A stretch of 64,000 nucleotides of DNA from NCBI RefSeq assembly GCF_001654845.1, contig NZ_LXES01000038.1:62001-126000 (forward strand), read 5' to 3'. Position 1 is the stretch's first letter; every line of letters starts with the position of its first letter. Below, piece by piece: positions 41,703-54,263 of the stretch. Below the pieces are notes generated by a model. The model was not told where the DNA came from, did no database searches, and saw only the letters and a program-made list of their open reading frames with translations. Made by a program: the position numbers and the translations under genes. This stretch comes from Enterobacter soli ATCC BAA-2102. Lineage in GTDB: Bacteria; Pseudomonadota; Gammaproteobacteria; Enterobacterales; Enterobacteriaceae.

Positions 41703-44147
41703 ATGAAAATCAAAGCGCCTGATGCTTTACTGGCTGCCGAGGTCACTCGCCGTGGGTTGATGAAAACCACGGCAATAGGCGGTCTGGCTGTTGCCAGCAG
41801 TGCGTTAACTCTGCCTTTTTCTCGTATGGTGTCGGCGGCGGATGCGCTGTCTCCGGCGTCAGCTCCGGAAAAAATGGTGTGGAGCGCCTGTACCGTTAAC
41901 TGTGGTAGCCGTTGCCCGCTGCGGATGCACGTGGTGGATGGCGAAATCAAATATGTCGAAACGGATAACACCGGTGACGATAACTATGACGGGTTACACC
42001 AGGTTCGCGCCTGTTTACGTGGCCGCTCAATGCGCCGTCGCGTCTATAATCCGGATCGTCTCAAGTACCCGATGAAACGCGTTGGAAAACGCGGGGAAGG
42101 GAAGTTCGAGCGCATTAGCTGGGACGAAGCCTACGACATCATCGCGACCAACATGCAGCGTTTAATCAAAGAGTTCGGCAACGAATCCATCTATCTGAAC
42201 TACGGTACAGGTACGCTTGGCGGCACCATGACCCGCTCCTGGCCACCAGGAAAAACGCTGGTTGCGCGCCTGATGAACTGCTGCGGCGGTTATCTCAATC
42301 ACTATGGCGACTACTCTTCCGCGCAGATCGCCGCAGGGCTGAATTACACTTATGGCGGCTGGGCTGATGGCAACAGTCCATCTGATATCGAGAACAGTAA
42401 ACTGGTGGTGCTGTTCGGTAACAACCCGGGTGAAACGCGTATGAGCGGCGGCGGGGTGACGTACTATCTCGAGCAGGCTCGTGCTAAATCTAATGCCCGC
42501 ATGATCATCGTCGATCCGCGTTACACCGATACTGGTGCCGGGCGTGAAGATGAGTGGATCCCTATCCGTCCGGGTACCGATGCCGCGCTGGTCAGTGCGC
42601 TGGCGTGGGTGATGATCACTGAAAACCTCGTTGATCAGCCTTTCCTTGATAAATACTGCGTTGGTTACGACGAGAAAACTCTGCCAGCCAGTGCGCCTGC
42701 TAACGGGCACTACAAAGCATACATCCTTGGCCAGGGCAGTGACGGCGTGGCAAAAACGCCTCAGTGGGCATCCACGATCACCGGTATTCCGGTAGAACGT
42801 ATTGTTCAGCTTGCACGTGAAATTGGTTCGGCGAAACCGGCCTATATCAGCCAGGGCTGGGGGCCGCAGCGTCATGCGAACGGTGAAATCGCCACCCGTG
42901 CCATTTCAATGCTCTCTATTCTGACGGGCAACGTGGGTATCAATGGGGGCAATACAGGCGCGCGCGAAGGCTCTTATGAAGTGCCATTTGAACGTATGCC
43001 GACTCTGGACAACCCGGTCCAGACCAGTATTTCCATGTTTATGTGGACCGACGCGATTGAACGCGGCCCGGAAATGACGGCATTGCGCGATGGTGTGCGC
43101 GGTAAAGATAAACTGGATGTTCCGATTAAGATGATCTGGAACTATGCCGGTAACTGCCTGATTAACCAGCATTCCGAGATCAACCGCACTCATGAGATCC
43201 TTCAGGATGATAAGAAGTGCGAGATGATTGTGGTCATCGACTGTCACATGACCTCGTCGGCGAAATATGCCGATATCATTCTGCCGGATTGCACCGCATC
43301 AGAGCAGATGGACTTCGCGCTGGATGCCTCCTGCGGCAACATGTCTTATGTGATCTTCACCGATCAGGCGATTAAACCGCGATTCGAATGCAAAACCATC
43401 TATCAGATGACGTCTGAGCTGGCGAAGCGTCTCGGCGTTGAGCAGCAGTTCACTGAAGGACGTTCTCAGGAAGGATGGATGCGTCATCTGCATGAACTTT
43501 CCCGCAAAGCGATCCCTGACCTGCCTGACTTCGATACCTTCCGCCAGCAGGGCATGTACAAGCAACGCGACCCGGAAGGGCATCATGTTGCTTATAAGGC
43601 ATTCCGCGACGATCCTCATGCCAATCCGCTGACCACCCCGTCAGGGAAAATCGAAATCTACTCTGAAGAACTGGCAAAAATTGCGTCCAGCTGGGAGCTA
43701 CCGGAAGGGGATGTGATTGATCCGCTGCCAATTTATACGCCAGGTTTCGAAAACTACAACGATCCACTGACCGCGAAATTCCCGTTGCAGCTGACGGGCT
43801 TCCACTACAAAGCGCGGGTTCACTCGACTTACGGCAACGTTGATGTACTGAAAGCGTCCTGCCGTCAGGAAATGTGGATCAACCCGATGGATGCGAAAGC
43901 GCGCGGTATTTCAAATGGCGATCGCGTGCGTATCTTTAACGGTCGTGGCGAAGTGCATATCGAAGCCAAAGTTACACCGCGTATGATGCCTGGCGTTGTC
44001 GCGTTAGGGGAAGGGGCCTGGTACAACCCGGATGCAAATCGCATCGATCAGGCCGGCAGTATTAACGTACTGACCACGCAGCGCCCATCGCCGCTGGCGA
44101 AGGGTAATCCGTCCCACACAAACCTTGTTCAGGTTGAAAAGGTGTAA
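41703..44147 (+). CDS. dmsA: DMSO reductase catalytic subunit A
   Basis: The protein has 814 residues. A Tat signal (TRRGLMKTTAIGG, then a hydrophobic stretch and cleavage near VSAAD) sends the folded enzyme across the inner membrane. The iron-sulfur cysteines are in CTVNCGSRCPL and the later ACLRGRS. The molybdenum serine lies in GTMTRSWPPGK. It binds molybdo-bis(MGD) and reduces DMSO, TMAO and other N- or S-oxides as terminal acceptor. dmsB starts 10 bp after its stop. Confidence 0.96.
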   Translation: MKIKAPDALLAAEVTRRGLMKTTAIGGLAVASSALTLPFSRMVSAADALSPASAPEKMVWSACTVNCGSRCPLRMHVVDGEIKYVETDNTGDDNYDGLHQVRACLRGRSMRRRVYNPDRLKYPMKRVGKRGEGKFERISWDEAYDIIATNMQRLIKEFGNESIYLNYGTGTLGGTMTRSWPPGKTLVARLMNCCGGYLNHYGDYSSAQIAAGLNYTYGGWADGNSPSDIENSKLVVLFGNNPGETRMSGGGVTYYLEQARAKSNARMIIVDPRYTDTGAGREDEWIPIRPGTDAALVSALAWVMITENLVDQPFLDKYCVGYDEKTLPASAPANGHYKAYILGQGSDGVAKTPQWASTITGIPVERIVQLAREIGSAKPAYISQGWGPQRHANGEIATRAISMLSILTGNVGINGGNTGAREGSYEVPFERMPTLDNPVQTSISMFMWTDAIERGPEMTALRDGVRGKDKLDVPIKMIWNYAGNCLINQHSEINRTHEILQDDKKCEMIVVIDCHMTSSAKYADIILPDCTASEQMDFALDASCGNMSYVIFTDQAIKPRFECKTIYQMTSELAKRLGVEQQFTEGRSQEGWMRHLHELSRKAIPDLPDFDTFRQQGMYKQRDPEGHHVAYKAFRDDPHANPLTTPSGKIEIYSEELAKIASSWELPEGDVIDPLPIYTPGFENYNDPLTAKFPLQLTGFHYKARVHSTYGNVDVLKASCRQEMWINPMDAKARGISNGDRVRIFNGRGEVHIEAKVTPRMMPGVVALGEGAWYNPDANRIDQAGSINVLTTQRPSPLAKGNPSHTNLVQVEKV

Positions 44148-44157
44148 GGAGTAACCG

Positions 44158-44775
44158 ATGACAACCCAGTATGGATTTTTTATTGATTCCAGCCGCTGCA
44201 CCGGTTGCAAGACCTGCGAACTGGCCTGTAAGGATTACAAAGATTTAACTCCGGATGTCAGCTTCCGCCGTATTTACGAATACGCCGGTGGCGACTGGCA
44301 GGAGGACAACGGCGTCTGGCATCAGAACGTGTTTGCCTACTACCTGTCGATTGCCTGTAACCACTGCGAAGATCCGGCCTGCACCAAAGTGTGCCCGAGC
44401 GGCGCGATGCACAAGCGTGACGACGGTTTTGTGGTGGTGGATGAAGATGTCTGCATCGGCTGCCGCTACTGTCACATGGCCTGCCCGTATGGCGCGCCGC
44501 AGTACAACGCCGCCAAAGGCCATATGACCAAGTGCGACGGTTGCCACACCCGCGTGGCGGACGGCAAAAAGCCGATTTGCGTGGAATCCTGCCCGCTGCG
44601 TGCGCTGGACTTTGGCCCGATTGAAGAGCTGCGCCAAAAGCACGGCCAGCTTGCAGCAGTGGCACCCCTGCCGTCTGCGCACTTCACGAAGCCGAGCATT
44701 GTGATTAAACCTAACGCCAACAGCCGTCCGACGGGTGACACCACCGGCTACCTGGCAAATCCGAAGGAGGTGTGA
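44158..44775 (+). CDS. dmsB: DMSO reductase iron-sulfur subunit B
   Basis: This 205-residue protein has four cysteine groups for four [4Fe-4S] clusters: CTGCKTCELAC, CNHCEDPACTKVCP, CIGCRYCHMACP and CDGCHTRVADGKKPICVESCP. It relays electrons from menaquinol at DmsC to DmsA and travels with DmsA without its own signal. AAGGAG precedes the ATG. dmsC begins one base after its stop. Confidence 0.97.
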   Translation: MTTQYGFFIDSSRCTGCKTCELACKDYKDLTPDVSFRRIYEYAGGDWQEDNGVWHQNVFAYYLSIACNHCEDPACTKVCPSGAMHKRDDGFVVVDEDVCIGCRYCHMACPYGAPQYNAAKGHMTKCDGCHTRVADGKKPICVESCPLRALDFGPIEELRQKHGQLAAVAPLPSAHFTKPSIVIKPNANSRPTGDTTGYLANPKEV

Positions 44776-44776
44776 G

Positions 44777-45640
44777 ATGGGAAGTGGATGGAATGAATGG
44801 CCGCTGATGATCTTCACGGTCTTCGGGCAGTGCGTTGCGGGTGGTTTTATCGTCCTCGCTCTGGCGCTGCTCAAGGGAAATCTCAATGCGGAACAGCAAC
44901 AACGCCTGGTGCTGAGTATGTTTGGCCTGTGGGTGTTGATGGGCATTGGCTTTATCGCCTCAACCCTGCACCTCGGTTCACCGATGCGGGCGTTTAATTC
45001 CCTTAACCGCGTGGGTGCATCATCACTCAGTAACGAAATTGCCAGCGGCGCTATTTTCTTTGCGGTGGGGGGGCTGGGCTGGCTGCTGGCTGCACTGAAA
45101 AAGTTGCCAACAGGGCTGCGTAGCCTGTGGCTAATCGTCACTATGGTTCTGGGTGTGGTGTTCGTGTGGATGATGGTGCGGGTTTATAACACTATCGACA
45201 CCGTGCCAACCTGGTACAGCGTCTGGACGCCAATGAGCTTCTTCCTGACGATGTTCATCGGCGGGCCGTTACTGGGCTTCCTGTTGCTGCGTGTGGCGGG
45301 CGTAGACGGCTGGGCGATGCGTTTGCTGCCGGCTGTTTCACTCCTGGCACTGGTGGTGAGTGCCATCGTAGCCCTGATGCAGGGGGCAGAGCTGGCAACG
45401 ATCCACAGCTCTATTCAGCAGGCGTCTGCGCTGGTGCCTGATTACGGCTCGCTGATGGCCTGGCGCGTGGTGTTGCTGGTAGCGGCACTGGTGTGCTGGA
45501 TTGTGCCTCAGCTTAAGGGTCATCAGCCTGCGGTACCGCTGTTGTCCCTGGCCTTTGTGCTGGTGCTGGCAGGTGAGTTGATTGGCCGCGGTGTGTTCTA
45601 TGGCCTGCATATGACGGTTGGTATGGCCATCGCCAGTTAA
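44777..45640 (+). CDS. dmsC: DMSO reductase membrane anchor subunit C
   Basis: The protein has 287 residues from the ATG at 44777 (MGSGWNEWPLMIFTVFGQ), preceded by AAGGAGGTG; an in-frame ATG further left overlaps dmsB and is rejected. It has eight predicted membrane helices. It anchors DmsAB and oxidises menaquinol. The conserved HLGSPMRAFNSLNRVGASSLS loop region near 65-85 belongs to the family. It is the last gene of dmsABC and a terminator follows. Confidence 0.96.
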   Translation: MGSGWNEWPLMIFTVFGQCVAGGFIVLALALLKGNLNAEQQQRLVLSMFGLWVLMGIGFIASTLHLGSPMRAFNSLNRVGASSLSNEIASGAIFFAVGGLGWLLAALKKLPTGLRSLWLIVTMVLGVVFVWMMVRVYNTIDTVPTWYSVWTPMSFFLTMFIGGPLLGFLLLRVAGVDGWAMRLLPAVSLLALVVSAIVALMQGAELATIHSSIQQASALVPDYGSLMAWRVVLLVAALVCWIVPQLKGHQPAVPLLSLAFVLVLAGELIGRGVFYGLHMTVGMAIAS

Positions 45641-45658
45641 CGTTGTTTTTTGTTATAT

Positions 45659-45687
45659 AAAGCCGGGACATAGCGCCCGGCTTTTTT
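45659..45687 (+). terminator. intrinsic terminator of dmsABC
   Basis: GCCGGG (45662-45667) pairs with CCCGGC (45676-45681), 8-nt loop, followed by TTTTTT. Confidence 0.9.
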
Positions 45688-45914
45688 GTTTTCAATCATG
45701 AAATTTTTCGACTGTCGTTTGGTTTTAATTCTGAGTATTGGTAAATAAAAACAATCAGATAGTTTATATCGATAGCAAGCGTTGCATTAGCAGGATTAGT
45801 TTTTTAAATCGACAGGGAGCATATCGTGCGTGCGCCCTGAATCGGTGGATTGACTTTGTTTTTGCCAGTGGCATGATGCGCACGAAATCTGAACTTCCTC
45901 ACGGTTTTTAATCC

Positions 45915-47063
45915 ATGCCCACCTATACCCGCCCAGTGCTCCTGTTGCTCTGTGGCCTGCTTTTGCTGACGCTGGCGATAGCGGTGTTAAACACCCTCGT
46001 CCCGCTTTGGCTCGCCCATGAAAACTTACCGACCTGGCAGGTGGGTATGGTTAGCTCGTCCTTTTTTACAGGTAACCTCCTGGGAACGCTGGTCACGGGG
46101 AGCCTGATTAAGCGTGTGGGTTTTAACCGTAGCTATTATCTGGCATCGCTGATTTTTGCCGCCGGATGCGCTGGGTTAGGCCTGATGGTGGGATTCTGGA
46201 GCTGGATGGTCTGGCGTTTTATCGCGGGTGTGGGCTGTGCGATGATCTGGGTGGTGGTTGAAAGCGCCCTGATGTGTAGCGGTACGTCGCGCAATCGTGG
46301 TCGCCTGCTGGCGGCATATATGATGGTTTACTACGTTGGAACCGTGCTTGGGCAACTGATGGTCAGTAAATTGCCGACCGACCTGATGAGCGTTCTGCCG
46401 TGGGTGACGGGCATGATCCTGGCCGCTATTCTGCCGTTGCTCTTTACCCGCATTGTTAACCAGCAGAGCGAACACCAGGAAGTGACCCATGTCTGGCCGA
46501 TGCTGAGGCTGCGTCAGGCGCGCCTGGGGGTTAATGGCTGTATCATTTCCGGGATAGTGCTGGGTTCGCTTTATGGCCTGATGCCGCTGTATTTGAACCA
46601 TCAGGGGGTTAGTGATTCCGGGATCGGTTTCTGGATGGCGGTGATGGTCAGTGCGGGGATTGTCGGGCAATGGCCGATTGGGCGTCTTGCCGATCGCTTT
46701 GGCCGCCTGCTGGTGCTGCGCGTTCAGGTCTTCGTGGTGATCATGGGGTGCCTCGCGATGCTCAGCAGTGCTGCAATGGCACCTGCGCTGTTTATTCTGG
46801 GGGCGGCGGGATTTACTCTCTATCCGGTAGCGATGGCCTGGGCCTGTGAGAAAGTCGAACATCATCAGTTGGTGGCAATGAACCAGGCACTGCTCCTGAG
46901 TTATACCATCGGCAGTTTACTGGGGCCGACGCTGACGGCCATGCTGATGCAGAACTATTCTGACAACCTGCTGTTTATCATGATTGCCAGCGTATCGTTT
47001 ATTTATCTCCTGATGCTGCTGCGTAAAGCAGGCGAACATCCAACGCCAGTGGCACATGCCTGA
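45915..47063 (+). CDS. ycaD: YcaD, MFS-type transporter
   Basis: This 382-residue protein has about twelve membrane helices. The MFS loop signature appears as [11 protein letters not shown] near 62 and, in the second half, [14 protein letters not shown] near 255. The substrate is unknown. In E. coli ycaC lies before it and ycaM/N/K after it; here it stands directly between dmsC and pflA. Upstream, 45688-45914 shows no gene; AT-rich sequence probably holds its promoter. Confidence 0.93.
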   Translation: MPTYTRPVLLLLCGLLLLTLAIAVLNTLVPLWLAHENLPTWQVGMVSSSFFTGNLLGTLVTGSLIKRVGFNRSYYLASLIFAAGCAGLGLMVGFWSWMVWRFIAGVGCAMIWVVVESALMCSGTSRNRGRLLAAYMMVYYVGTVLGQLMVSKLPTDLMSVLPWVTGMILAAILPLLFTRIVNQQSEHQEVTHVWPMLRLRQARLGVNGCIISGIVLGSLYGLMPLYLNHQGVSDSGIGFWMAVMVSAGIVGQWPIGRLADRFGRLLVLRVQVFVVIMGCLAMLSSAAMAPALFILGAAGFTLYPVAMAWACEKVEHHQLVAMNQALLLSYTIGSLLGPTLTAMLMQNYSDNLLFIMIASVSFIYLLMLLRKAGEHPTPVAHA

Positions 47064-47066
47064 TAA

Positions 47067-47098
47067 AAAAATCCCGGCTTACTCGCCGGGATTTTTTT
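47067..47098. terminator. bidirectional terminator between ycaD and pflA
   Basis: AAAAATCCCGGC and GCCGGGATTTTT form a long A/T-flanked stem that serves both convergent genes. The pflA stop codon lies in its right T-run. Confidence 0.92.
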
Positions 47099-47837
47099 AA
47101 TACATCACTTTGTGACCGTACTGCTCAAGAATGCCTTTCACGCGTTCCATGGTTTCTTTCTTCGGTGGTTTAACGCCATCGAGCTTATATTCTTCACCCA
47201 TCGCCACCCATTTATGTTTACCCAGTTCGTGATAGGGCAGTAGCTCAATTTTTTCTACGTTGCCCATGTCGCGGGTAAATTCGCCCAGTCGATGTGCAGA
47301 GTCATCATCATCTGACCAGCCAGGCACAACCACATAGCGGATCCAGGTGTTGATACCCTTACCGGAGATGTATTTGGCGAACTCCAGGGTTCGGTGGTTG
47401 GAAACGCCAACCAGATTCTGGTGGATCTCATCGTTCATCTGTTTGAGATCGAGCATGACCAGGTCGGTCACTTCAAGCAGTTCATCGATGACCGGATCGT
47501 AACGACGCACAAAGCCGTTCGTATCGAGGCAGGTATGAATACCTTCTTTACGGCAGGCACGGAACCAGTCGCGCACGAATTCAGCCTGAAGAATGGCTTC
47601 ACCGCCGGATGCCGTTACACCGCCACCTGATGCATTCATAAAATGGCGATAGGTCACGACCTCTTTCATTAAATCATCAACGGTGACTTCTTTGCCGCCG
47701 TGCGTATCCCATGTATCACGGTTATGACAGTACAGGCAGCGCATCAGGCAGCCCTGGAAGAAGGTGATAAAGCGGATCCCCGGGCCATCAACGGTGCCAC
47801 AGGATTCAAAGGAGTGAATACGACCAATAGTTGACAT
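47097..47837 (-). CDS. pflA: pyruvate formate-lyase activating enzyme
   Basis: The protein has 246 residues from the ATG at 47837 ([10 protein letters not shown]), with GGAGA 11 nt upstream. The radical-SAM cysteines are C30, C34 and C37 ([11 protein letters not shown]). The SAM-binding glycine patch is [12 protein letters not shown]. It abstracts hydrogen from the PflB glycine to make the catalytic radical. It lies about 200 bp downstream of pflB on the same strand, with a terminator between. Confidence 0.97.
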   Translation of the reverse strand: MSTIGRIHSFESCGTVDGPGIRFITFFQGCLMRCLYCHNRDTWDTHGGKEVTVDDLMKEVVTYRHFMNASGGGVTASGGEAILQAEFVRDWFRACRKEGIHTCLDTNGFVRRYDPVIDELLEVTDLVMLDLKQMNDEIHQNLVGVSNHRTLEFAKYISGKGINTWIRYVVVPGWSDDDDSAHRLGEFTRDMGNVEKIELLPYHELGKHKWVAMGEEYKLDGVKPPKKETMERVKGILEQYGHKVMY

Positions 47838-47973
47838 TGCGGTGATATCTCCAGATTCGGCCCGTCCAGGACCTGTTGTATGCACAGCTCAAACCGGCTG
47901 TTAAGTCTGTTTTGGCTGTTATCCATAAAGTATAGATTGCAGGCAAAAGAGACTATGGAGAGGAAGGTGTTAA

Positions 47974-47999
47974 AAAGGCCCCACTTGCGTGGAGCCTTT
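47974..47999 (-). terminator. terminator between pflB and pflA
   Basis: AAAGGC-CCCAC and GTGG-GCCTTT arms enclose TTGC with one internal mismatch. On the minus strand the stem is followed by TTTTTAACACC. It should limit read-through into pflA. Confidence 0.8.
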
Positions 48000-48038
48000 A
48001 TTGTACGCTTTTTAACGCGTGATTTCAGTCAATTCCAG

Positions 48039-50321
<2,283 letters not shown>

Positions 50322-50372
50322 GTAACACCTACCTTCTTAAGTGGATTTTTTATTTACTGCCTGAGAAAACCA

Positions 50373-51230
50373 TCAATGATGGTCGCCGCCACGCAGGTAA
50401 ATGACCCAGTATGTCAACCCAACTAACAGACCCCCACCGATAATGTTCCCGATAGTGACAGGGATCAGGTTATCAGTAATGAAGTTCATAATAGTCAGGT
50501 GAGAGAAACTTTCCGGGGTTGAACCAACTGCAGTCCAGAACTCCGGGCTCGCAAAGTTGCGGATTACAATCCCCATAGGGATCATAAACATGTTTGCGAT
50601 ACTGTGCTCAAAGCCGCTGGCAACAAACATCGCAACCGGCAGAACCATAATCATGGCTTTGTCCATCAGGCTACGACCAGAGTAGCTCATCCAGACAGCC
50701 AGGCAGACCATCAGGTTTGCGAGAATGCCAAGAGCGACAGCTTCGATAAATGTATGGTGCATTTTGTGGTCTGCGGTTTGCAGGACGTTAAGCCCCCAGC
50801 CGCCGTTGGCGGTCATGTATTCGCCAGACAACCACATCAACAAAACAAAGAGCAGACACCCAATCAGGTTACCAACATAGACGTTTAACCAGTTACGTGC
50901 CAGTTGGCCCCAGGTAATTCTTCCGCTGGCTTTTGCGACGACAATCAGCACCGTTGAGGTGAAGAGGTCAGCGCCGCAGATGACGCAGAGGATAAGTCCC
51001 AGTGAGAAACAGATACCGCCAATCAGTTTCGCCATACCAAAAGGCATTGTGGCAGTACCGGTCGTGGCAGTGATGTAAAAGACAAAAGCAATGGAGATGA
51101 ACACGCCCGCGGTGATCGCCAGATAAAAGGTCTTCATCGGGTGTTTCGTTGCTTTATAGACACCCGCTTCTTCGGCAACTTTGGCCATCGCAGCTGGGAG
51201 TAAAAGATCAAAAGGGTTGTCAGCTTTCAC
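50373..51230 (-). CDS. focA: FocA, formate channel
   Basis: The protein has 285 residues from a GTG at 51230 (MKADNPFDLLLPAAM), with AAGAGAGAG 5-13 nt upstream; an in-frame ATG 14 codons earlier lacks a site. It has six membrane helices per protomer of a pentamer, with the formate-nitrite family stretches TSTVLIVVAKASGR and GFEHSIANMF. It exports formate during fermentation and re-imports it at low pH; PflB binds its N-terminus. Confidence 0.97.
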   Translation of the reverse strand: MKADNPFDLLLPAAMAKVAEEAGVYKATKHPMKTFYLAITAGVFISIAFVFYITATTGTATMPFGMAKLIGGICFSLGLILCVICGADLFTSTVLIVVAKASGRITWGQLARNWLNVYVGNLIGCLLFVLLMWLSGEYMTANGGWGLNVLQTADHKMHHTFIEAVALGILANLMVCLAVWMSYSGRSLMDKAMIMVLPVAMFVASGFEHSIANMFMIPMGIVIRNFASPEFWTAVGSTPESFSHLTIMNFITDNLIPVTIGNIIGGGLLVGLTYWVIYLRGGDHH

Positions 51231-51262
51231 ACTAACTCTCTCTTTATTAAGTCGGCGACGAG

Positions 51263-51304
51263 ATACTAACAAAGCATTATAGAAGAGAAATTGATATAGA
51301 TCAT
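51263..51304 (-). promoter_or_regulatory. FNR-type class II promoter of focA-pflB
   Basis: TTGAT-ATAG-ATCAT (51291-51304) matches the FNR consensus at 9 of 10 positions. On the minus strand TAGTAT (51268-51263) lies so that the FNR centre is about 32 bp from the -10 centre, giving -41.5 for a start near 51256. A perfect TATAAT (51281-51276) lies between them and may be a second start. The rest of the 406-bp gap, apart from the ycaO terminator, shows no gene; E. coli has further promoters in this region. Confidence 0.65.
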
Positions 51305-51559
51305 ATCTCGCCTGGCTTATAGGCCCGCAATGCGTACGGTTTTACAGCGAAAGCGGAGTAAGTATTTGATTATCCGTATAAAAATAAATTTTAAAAGTTA
51401 TGAAAAGAGTTGAATTTTTTCGTTCGCGCTCCCTTAAAACAGTTAATTAAAATGGAGTATTTACCATAAAAAGTAACAGTTAATCTCGGGTAAGTATTAT
51501 TATATTTACCCGTGTTTAACTTTATTATTACAATCAAAAATCATTGCGAAAGAAATAAA

Positions 51560-51587
51560 AAAACGGGGCAATGAAATTGCCCCGTAA
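51560..51587 (-). terminator. intrinsic terminator of ycaO
   Basis: A perfect 10-bp stem ACGGGGCAAT (51563-51572) with ATTGCCCCGT (51576-51585), GAA loop. On the minus strand TTTTTTTA follows, about 50 bp past the ycaO stop. Confidence 0.92.
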
Positions 51588-51636
51588 TATAGCCCAGACG
51601 ATTGAATCCGCCTACAGTTGGTAATGTTATATGCGC

Positions 51637-53397
51637 TTATTTTGACCAGTAAGCGGCTTTTGCCTTCTGTAACTTCTCATACGCTTTCAGCAGTGACTGA
51701 TGTGCCGGGAAGGCTTTCAGATCGTTATCTACCGTTTGCAGGCCGTAGAACGGCTCTTCACCGCTCAGGGCCGCGCTGGCTGCTTCTACAGCGTCGGCGC
51801 CATACATACGCACGAAGGCATTCAGATATTGCAGTGGCTGACGTTCTTCTTCCTGCGCGAGCAGCAGCAGGGTTTGCAGGCAACGGTAGTAGTTAGCGCG
51901 CTCTGCGGAGAAGACGGACTGGTTGAACTCCATCGTCCATTCTGTCCATGCCAGCGCCTGATCCAGGTCACCACCCGCCAGGGCCAGCATCGCTTTCAGC
52001 TCGCCAATGCGCAGGGTGTACCAGCCATTGTCTTTACCGGTTGCCAGACCAAGCAGCTCACGCACGCGGGTAAAGTCATCGTGACCTTCGTCGTCCAGCT
52101 GCGCGATCAGGTTCAGATAGTCTTCTTTTTCCCACTCACTACCTGGCAGTGACAGCAGCGTTTCACGAAGATGCGCACCCATGCTGTTATTTGCCAGCCA
52201 CAGATCTTCTGCCGGATAAATGTCAGACATGCCAGGCACCAGAATACGGCAAGCGTATACGCTCAGGTGTTCGTAGTCGGCAATGTAGACTTCTTTATCT
52301 TCAGCTTTGAAGATAGCCATCAGGGTGGCGAACTCTTCTTCGGTGGTGCCTGCAAAGCTCCAGTCAACGAACGGGTAGTCTGCATCCTGTTTAAACATAT
52401 CCCAGGAGATCAAACCGCTTGAATCGATGAAGTGGGTTTCGAGGTTCGCGTGTTCAGCCACTTCTTCGTCGTCGAAGGTTGGTGGGGTAAACACGTCGAG
52501 ATCTTTCAGGCTACGGCCCTGAAGCAGCTCGGTGACCGTACGTTCCAGCGCGACGCCGAAATCAGGATGCGCACCAAAGGAAGCAAAGCAGGTCCCGTTC
52601 GCCGGGTTGAACAGCACGACGCAGATAACCGGGTATTTACCCCCCAGAGAACCGTCATAGGCAAAGATTGGGAACCCTTCGGCTTCCAGCTTCGCGATAG
52701 ACTCCACAACGCCCGGGTAACGTGCCAGAACGTCGGCCGGAATTTCAGGCAAGCTGATGGATTCTGCGATAATGCGGTTTTTGATGTGGCGTTCGAATAC
52801 TTCAGACAGACCCTGAACACGCGCTTCGTTGCGGGTGTTACCGGCTGACATACCGTTCGACACATACAGGTTACCGACGATGTTCATCGGGATGTATACG
52901 ATCTGCTCGTCAGACTGACGGGTAAACGGCAGGGCGCAGATACCGCGATCTTCATTACCGGACTGCAAATCGATAAGCATACTGGCGGTCAGTTCGTTAT
53001 CGGCGTCGTAAAACGCGCGCAGTCGGGCATCCAGAATGCCTTCCGGCAGTTCGTCATCTTCGGTCAGCGGGAACCATTTTTCATTCGGGTAGTGAACGAA
53101 TGGGCCGTTAGCGATGGTGTCACCTAGCCAGAAGTCGGCGAAGAAATAGTTGGTGGACAGACGCTCAAAATACTCACCCAGCGCAGAGGCCAGTGCGGCT
53201 TTTTTGGTGGCGCCTTTACCGTTGGTAAAGCACAGCGCGCAGTCTTTGTCGCGAATATGCACGGACCAGACGTGAGGAACCGGATTCAGCCAGGAGGCTT
53301 CTTCAATATTAAAGCCCAGGTCGGTCAGTTTCTGCTGGAAGCGAGCGATGGAATCTTCCAGAGCGGCGTCTTTGCCGGGGATAAACGTTTGAGTCAT
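51637..53397 (-). CDS. ycaO: YcaO, ribosomal protein S12 methylthiotransferase accessory factor
   Basis: The protein has 586 residues from the ATG at 53397 (MTQTFIPGKDAAL). The N-terminal YcaO ATP-binding fold has acidic Mg-ATP residues in ALGEYFERL, QGLSEVFERHIKN and ALERTVTELLQG. A TPR-like C-terminal region follows (about 420-586). YcaO proteins phosphorylate backbone amides; the E. coli protein aids RimO in beta-methylthiolation of S12 Asp. It is a single gene with its own terminator; ycaP is divergent. Confidence 0.95.
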   Translation of the reverse strand: MTQTFIPGKDAALEDSIARFQQKLTDLGFNIEEASWLNPVPHVWSVHIRDKDCALCFTNGKGATKKAALASALGEYFERLSTNYFFADFWLGDTIANGPFVHYPNEKWFPLTEDDELPEGILDARLRAFYDADNELTASMLIDLQSGNEDRGICALPFTRQSDEQIVYIPMNIVGNLYVSNGMSAGNTRNEARVQGLSEVFERHIKNRIIAESISLPEIPADVLARYPGVVESIAKLEAEGFPIFAYDGSLGGKYPVICVVLFNPANGTCFASFGAHPDFGVALERTVTELLQGRSLKDLDVFTPPTFDDEEVAEHANLETHFIDSSGLISWDMFKQDADYPFVDWSFAGTTEEEFATLMAIFKAEDKEVYIADYEHLSVYACRILVPGMSDIYPAEDLWLANNSMGAHLRETLLSLPGSEWEKEDYLNLIAQLDDEGHDDFTRVRELLGLATGKDNGWYTLRIGELKAMLALAGGDLDQALAWTEWTMEFNQSVFSAERANYYRCLQTLLLLAQEEERQPLQYLNAFVRMYGADAVEAASAALSGEEPFYGLQTVDNDLKAFPAHQSLLKAYEKLQKAKAAYWSK

Positions 53398-53524
53398 GGC
53401 GTTCACTTTTATCGTACGTAAAGCGCGCAATGATACGGGTTTTGCGTGACGGGTGCTATCTTCGGCGAAAATAAATGACTGGGCTATGCTTAGTGACAGT
53501 AACCCACTGTTAAGGCATAGAAAA

Positions 53525-54217
53525 ATGAAAGCATTCGATCTTCATCGGATGGCATTTGACAAAGTTCCACCCGATTTTTTATGGGAGGTGGCGCTGCGTA
53601 GTCTTTATACCTTCGTCCTGGTCTTTCTTTTCCTCAAAATTACCGGGCGTCGCGGCGTTCGTCAGATGTCGCTTTTTGAAGTGCTGATCATCCTGACGCT
53701 GGGATCCGCGGCCGGGGATGTTGCTTTTTATGACGATGTGCCGATGGTGCCGGTCTTCGTGGTTTTTGTCTCGCTGGCCTTGCTGTACCGGCTGGTGATG
53801 TGGCTGATGTCAAAAAGCGAAAAGCTGGAAGACCTGCTCGAAGGGAAGCCGGTGGTCATCGTCGAAGAGGGGCAACTGGCCTGGGAGAAAGTCCGCGGGG
53901 CCAATATGACGGAATTTGAATTCTTTATGGAGCTGCGCCTCAACAGCGTAGAACAGCTCGGGCAGGTGCGTCTGGCCATTATGGAAACGAACGGACAAAT
54001 CAGCATTTATTACTATCACGATGATGATGTGAGGCCTGGACTGTGTATTCTTCCTGAAAGCTTTGTGGCGCGGTTTAAGACGATACCGGAAACGGGTGAG
54101 TATGCTTGTATAAGATGCAGCCATGTCGAAGCGATGCAGGCAGGAGAGCATCAATTATGTCCCCGCTGCGCGAATCCAGAATGGTCGAAGGTGAGCCGGG
54201 CCAAACGTATCACCTGA
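53525..54217 (+). CDS. ycaP: YcaP, DUF421/YetF-type membrane protein with C-terminal zinc-ribbon-like cysteines
   Basis: The protein has 230 residues from the ATG at 53525 (MKAFDLHRMAFD). Three N-terminal membrane helices (about 20-110) are followed by a soluble DUF421 domain with the conserved GKPVVIVEEGQL stretch. The tail holds two CxxC pairs (CIRC near 195 and CPRC near 212), as in a zinc ribbon. The function is unknown; the Bacillus relatives YetF/YdfS are spore or envelope proteins. Divergent from ycaO. Confidence 0.9.
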   Translation: MKAFDLHRMAFDKVPPDFLWEVALRSLYTFVLVFLFLKITGRRGVRQMSLFEVLIILTLGSAAGDVAFYDDVPMVPVFVVFVSLALLYRLVMWLMSKSEKLEDLLEGKPVVIVEEGQLAWEKVRGANMTEFEFFMELRLNSVEQLGQVRLAIMETNGQISIYYYHDDDVRPGLCILPESFVARFKTIPETGEYACIRCSHVEAMQAGEHQLCPRCANPEWSKVSRAKRIT

Positions 54218-54263
54218 CAGCCATTTTGTCGGTTTTGTTACAGTGGGGTGGCAGATTGTATTG

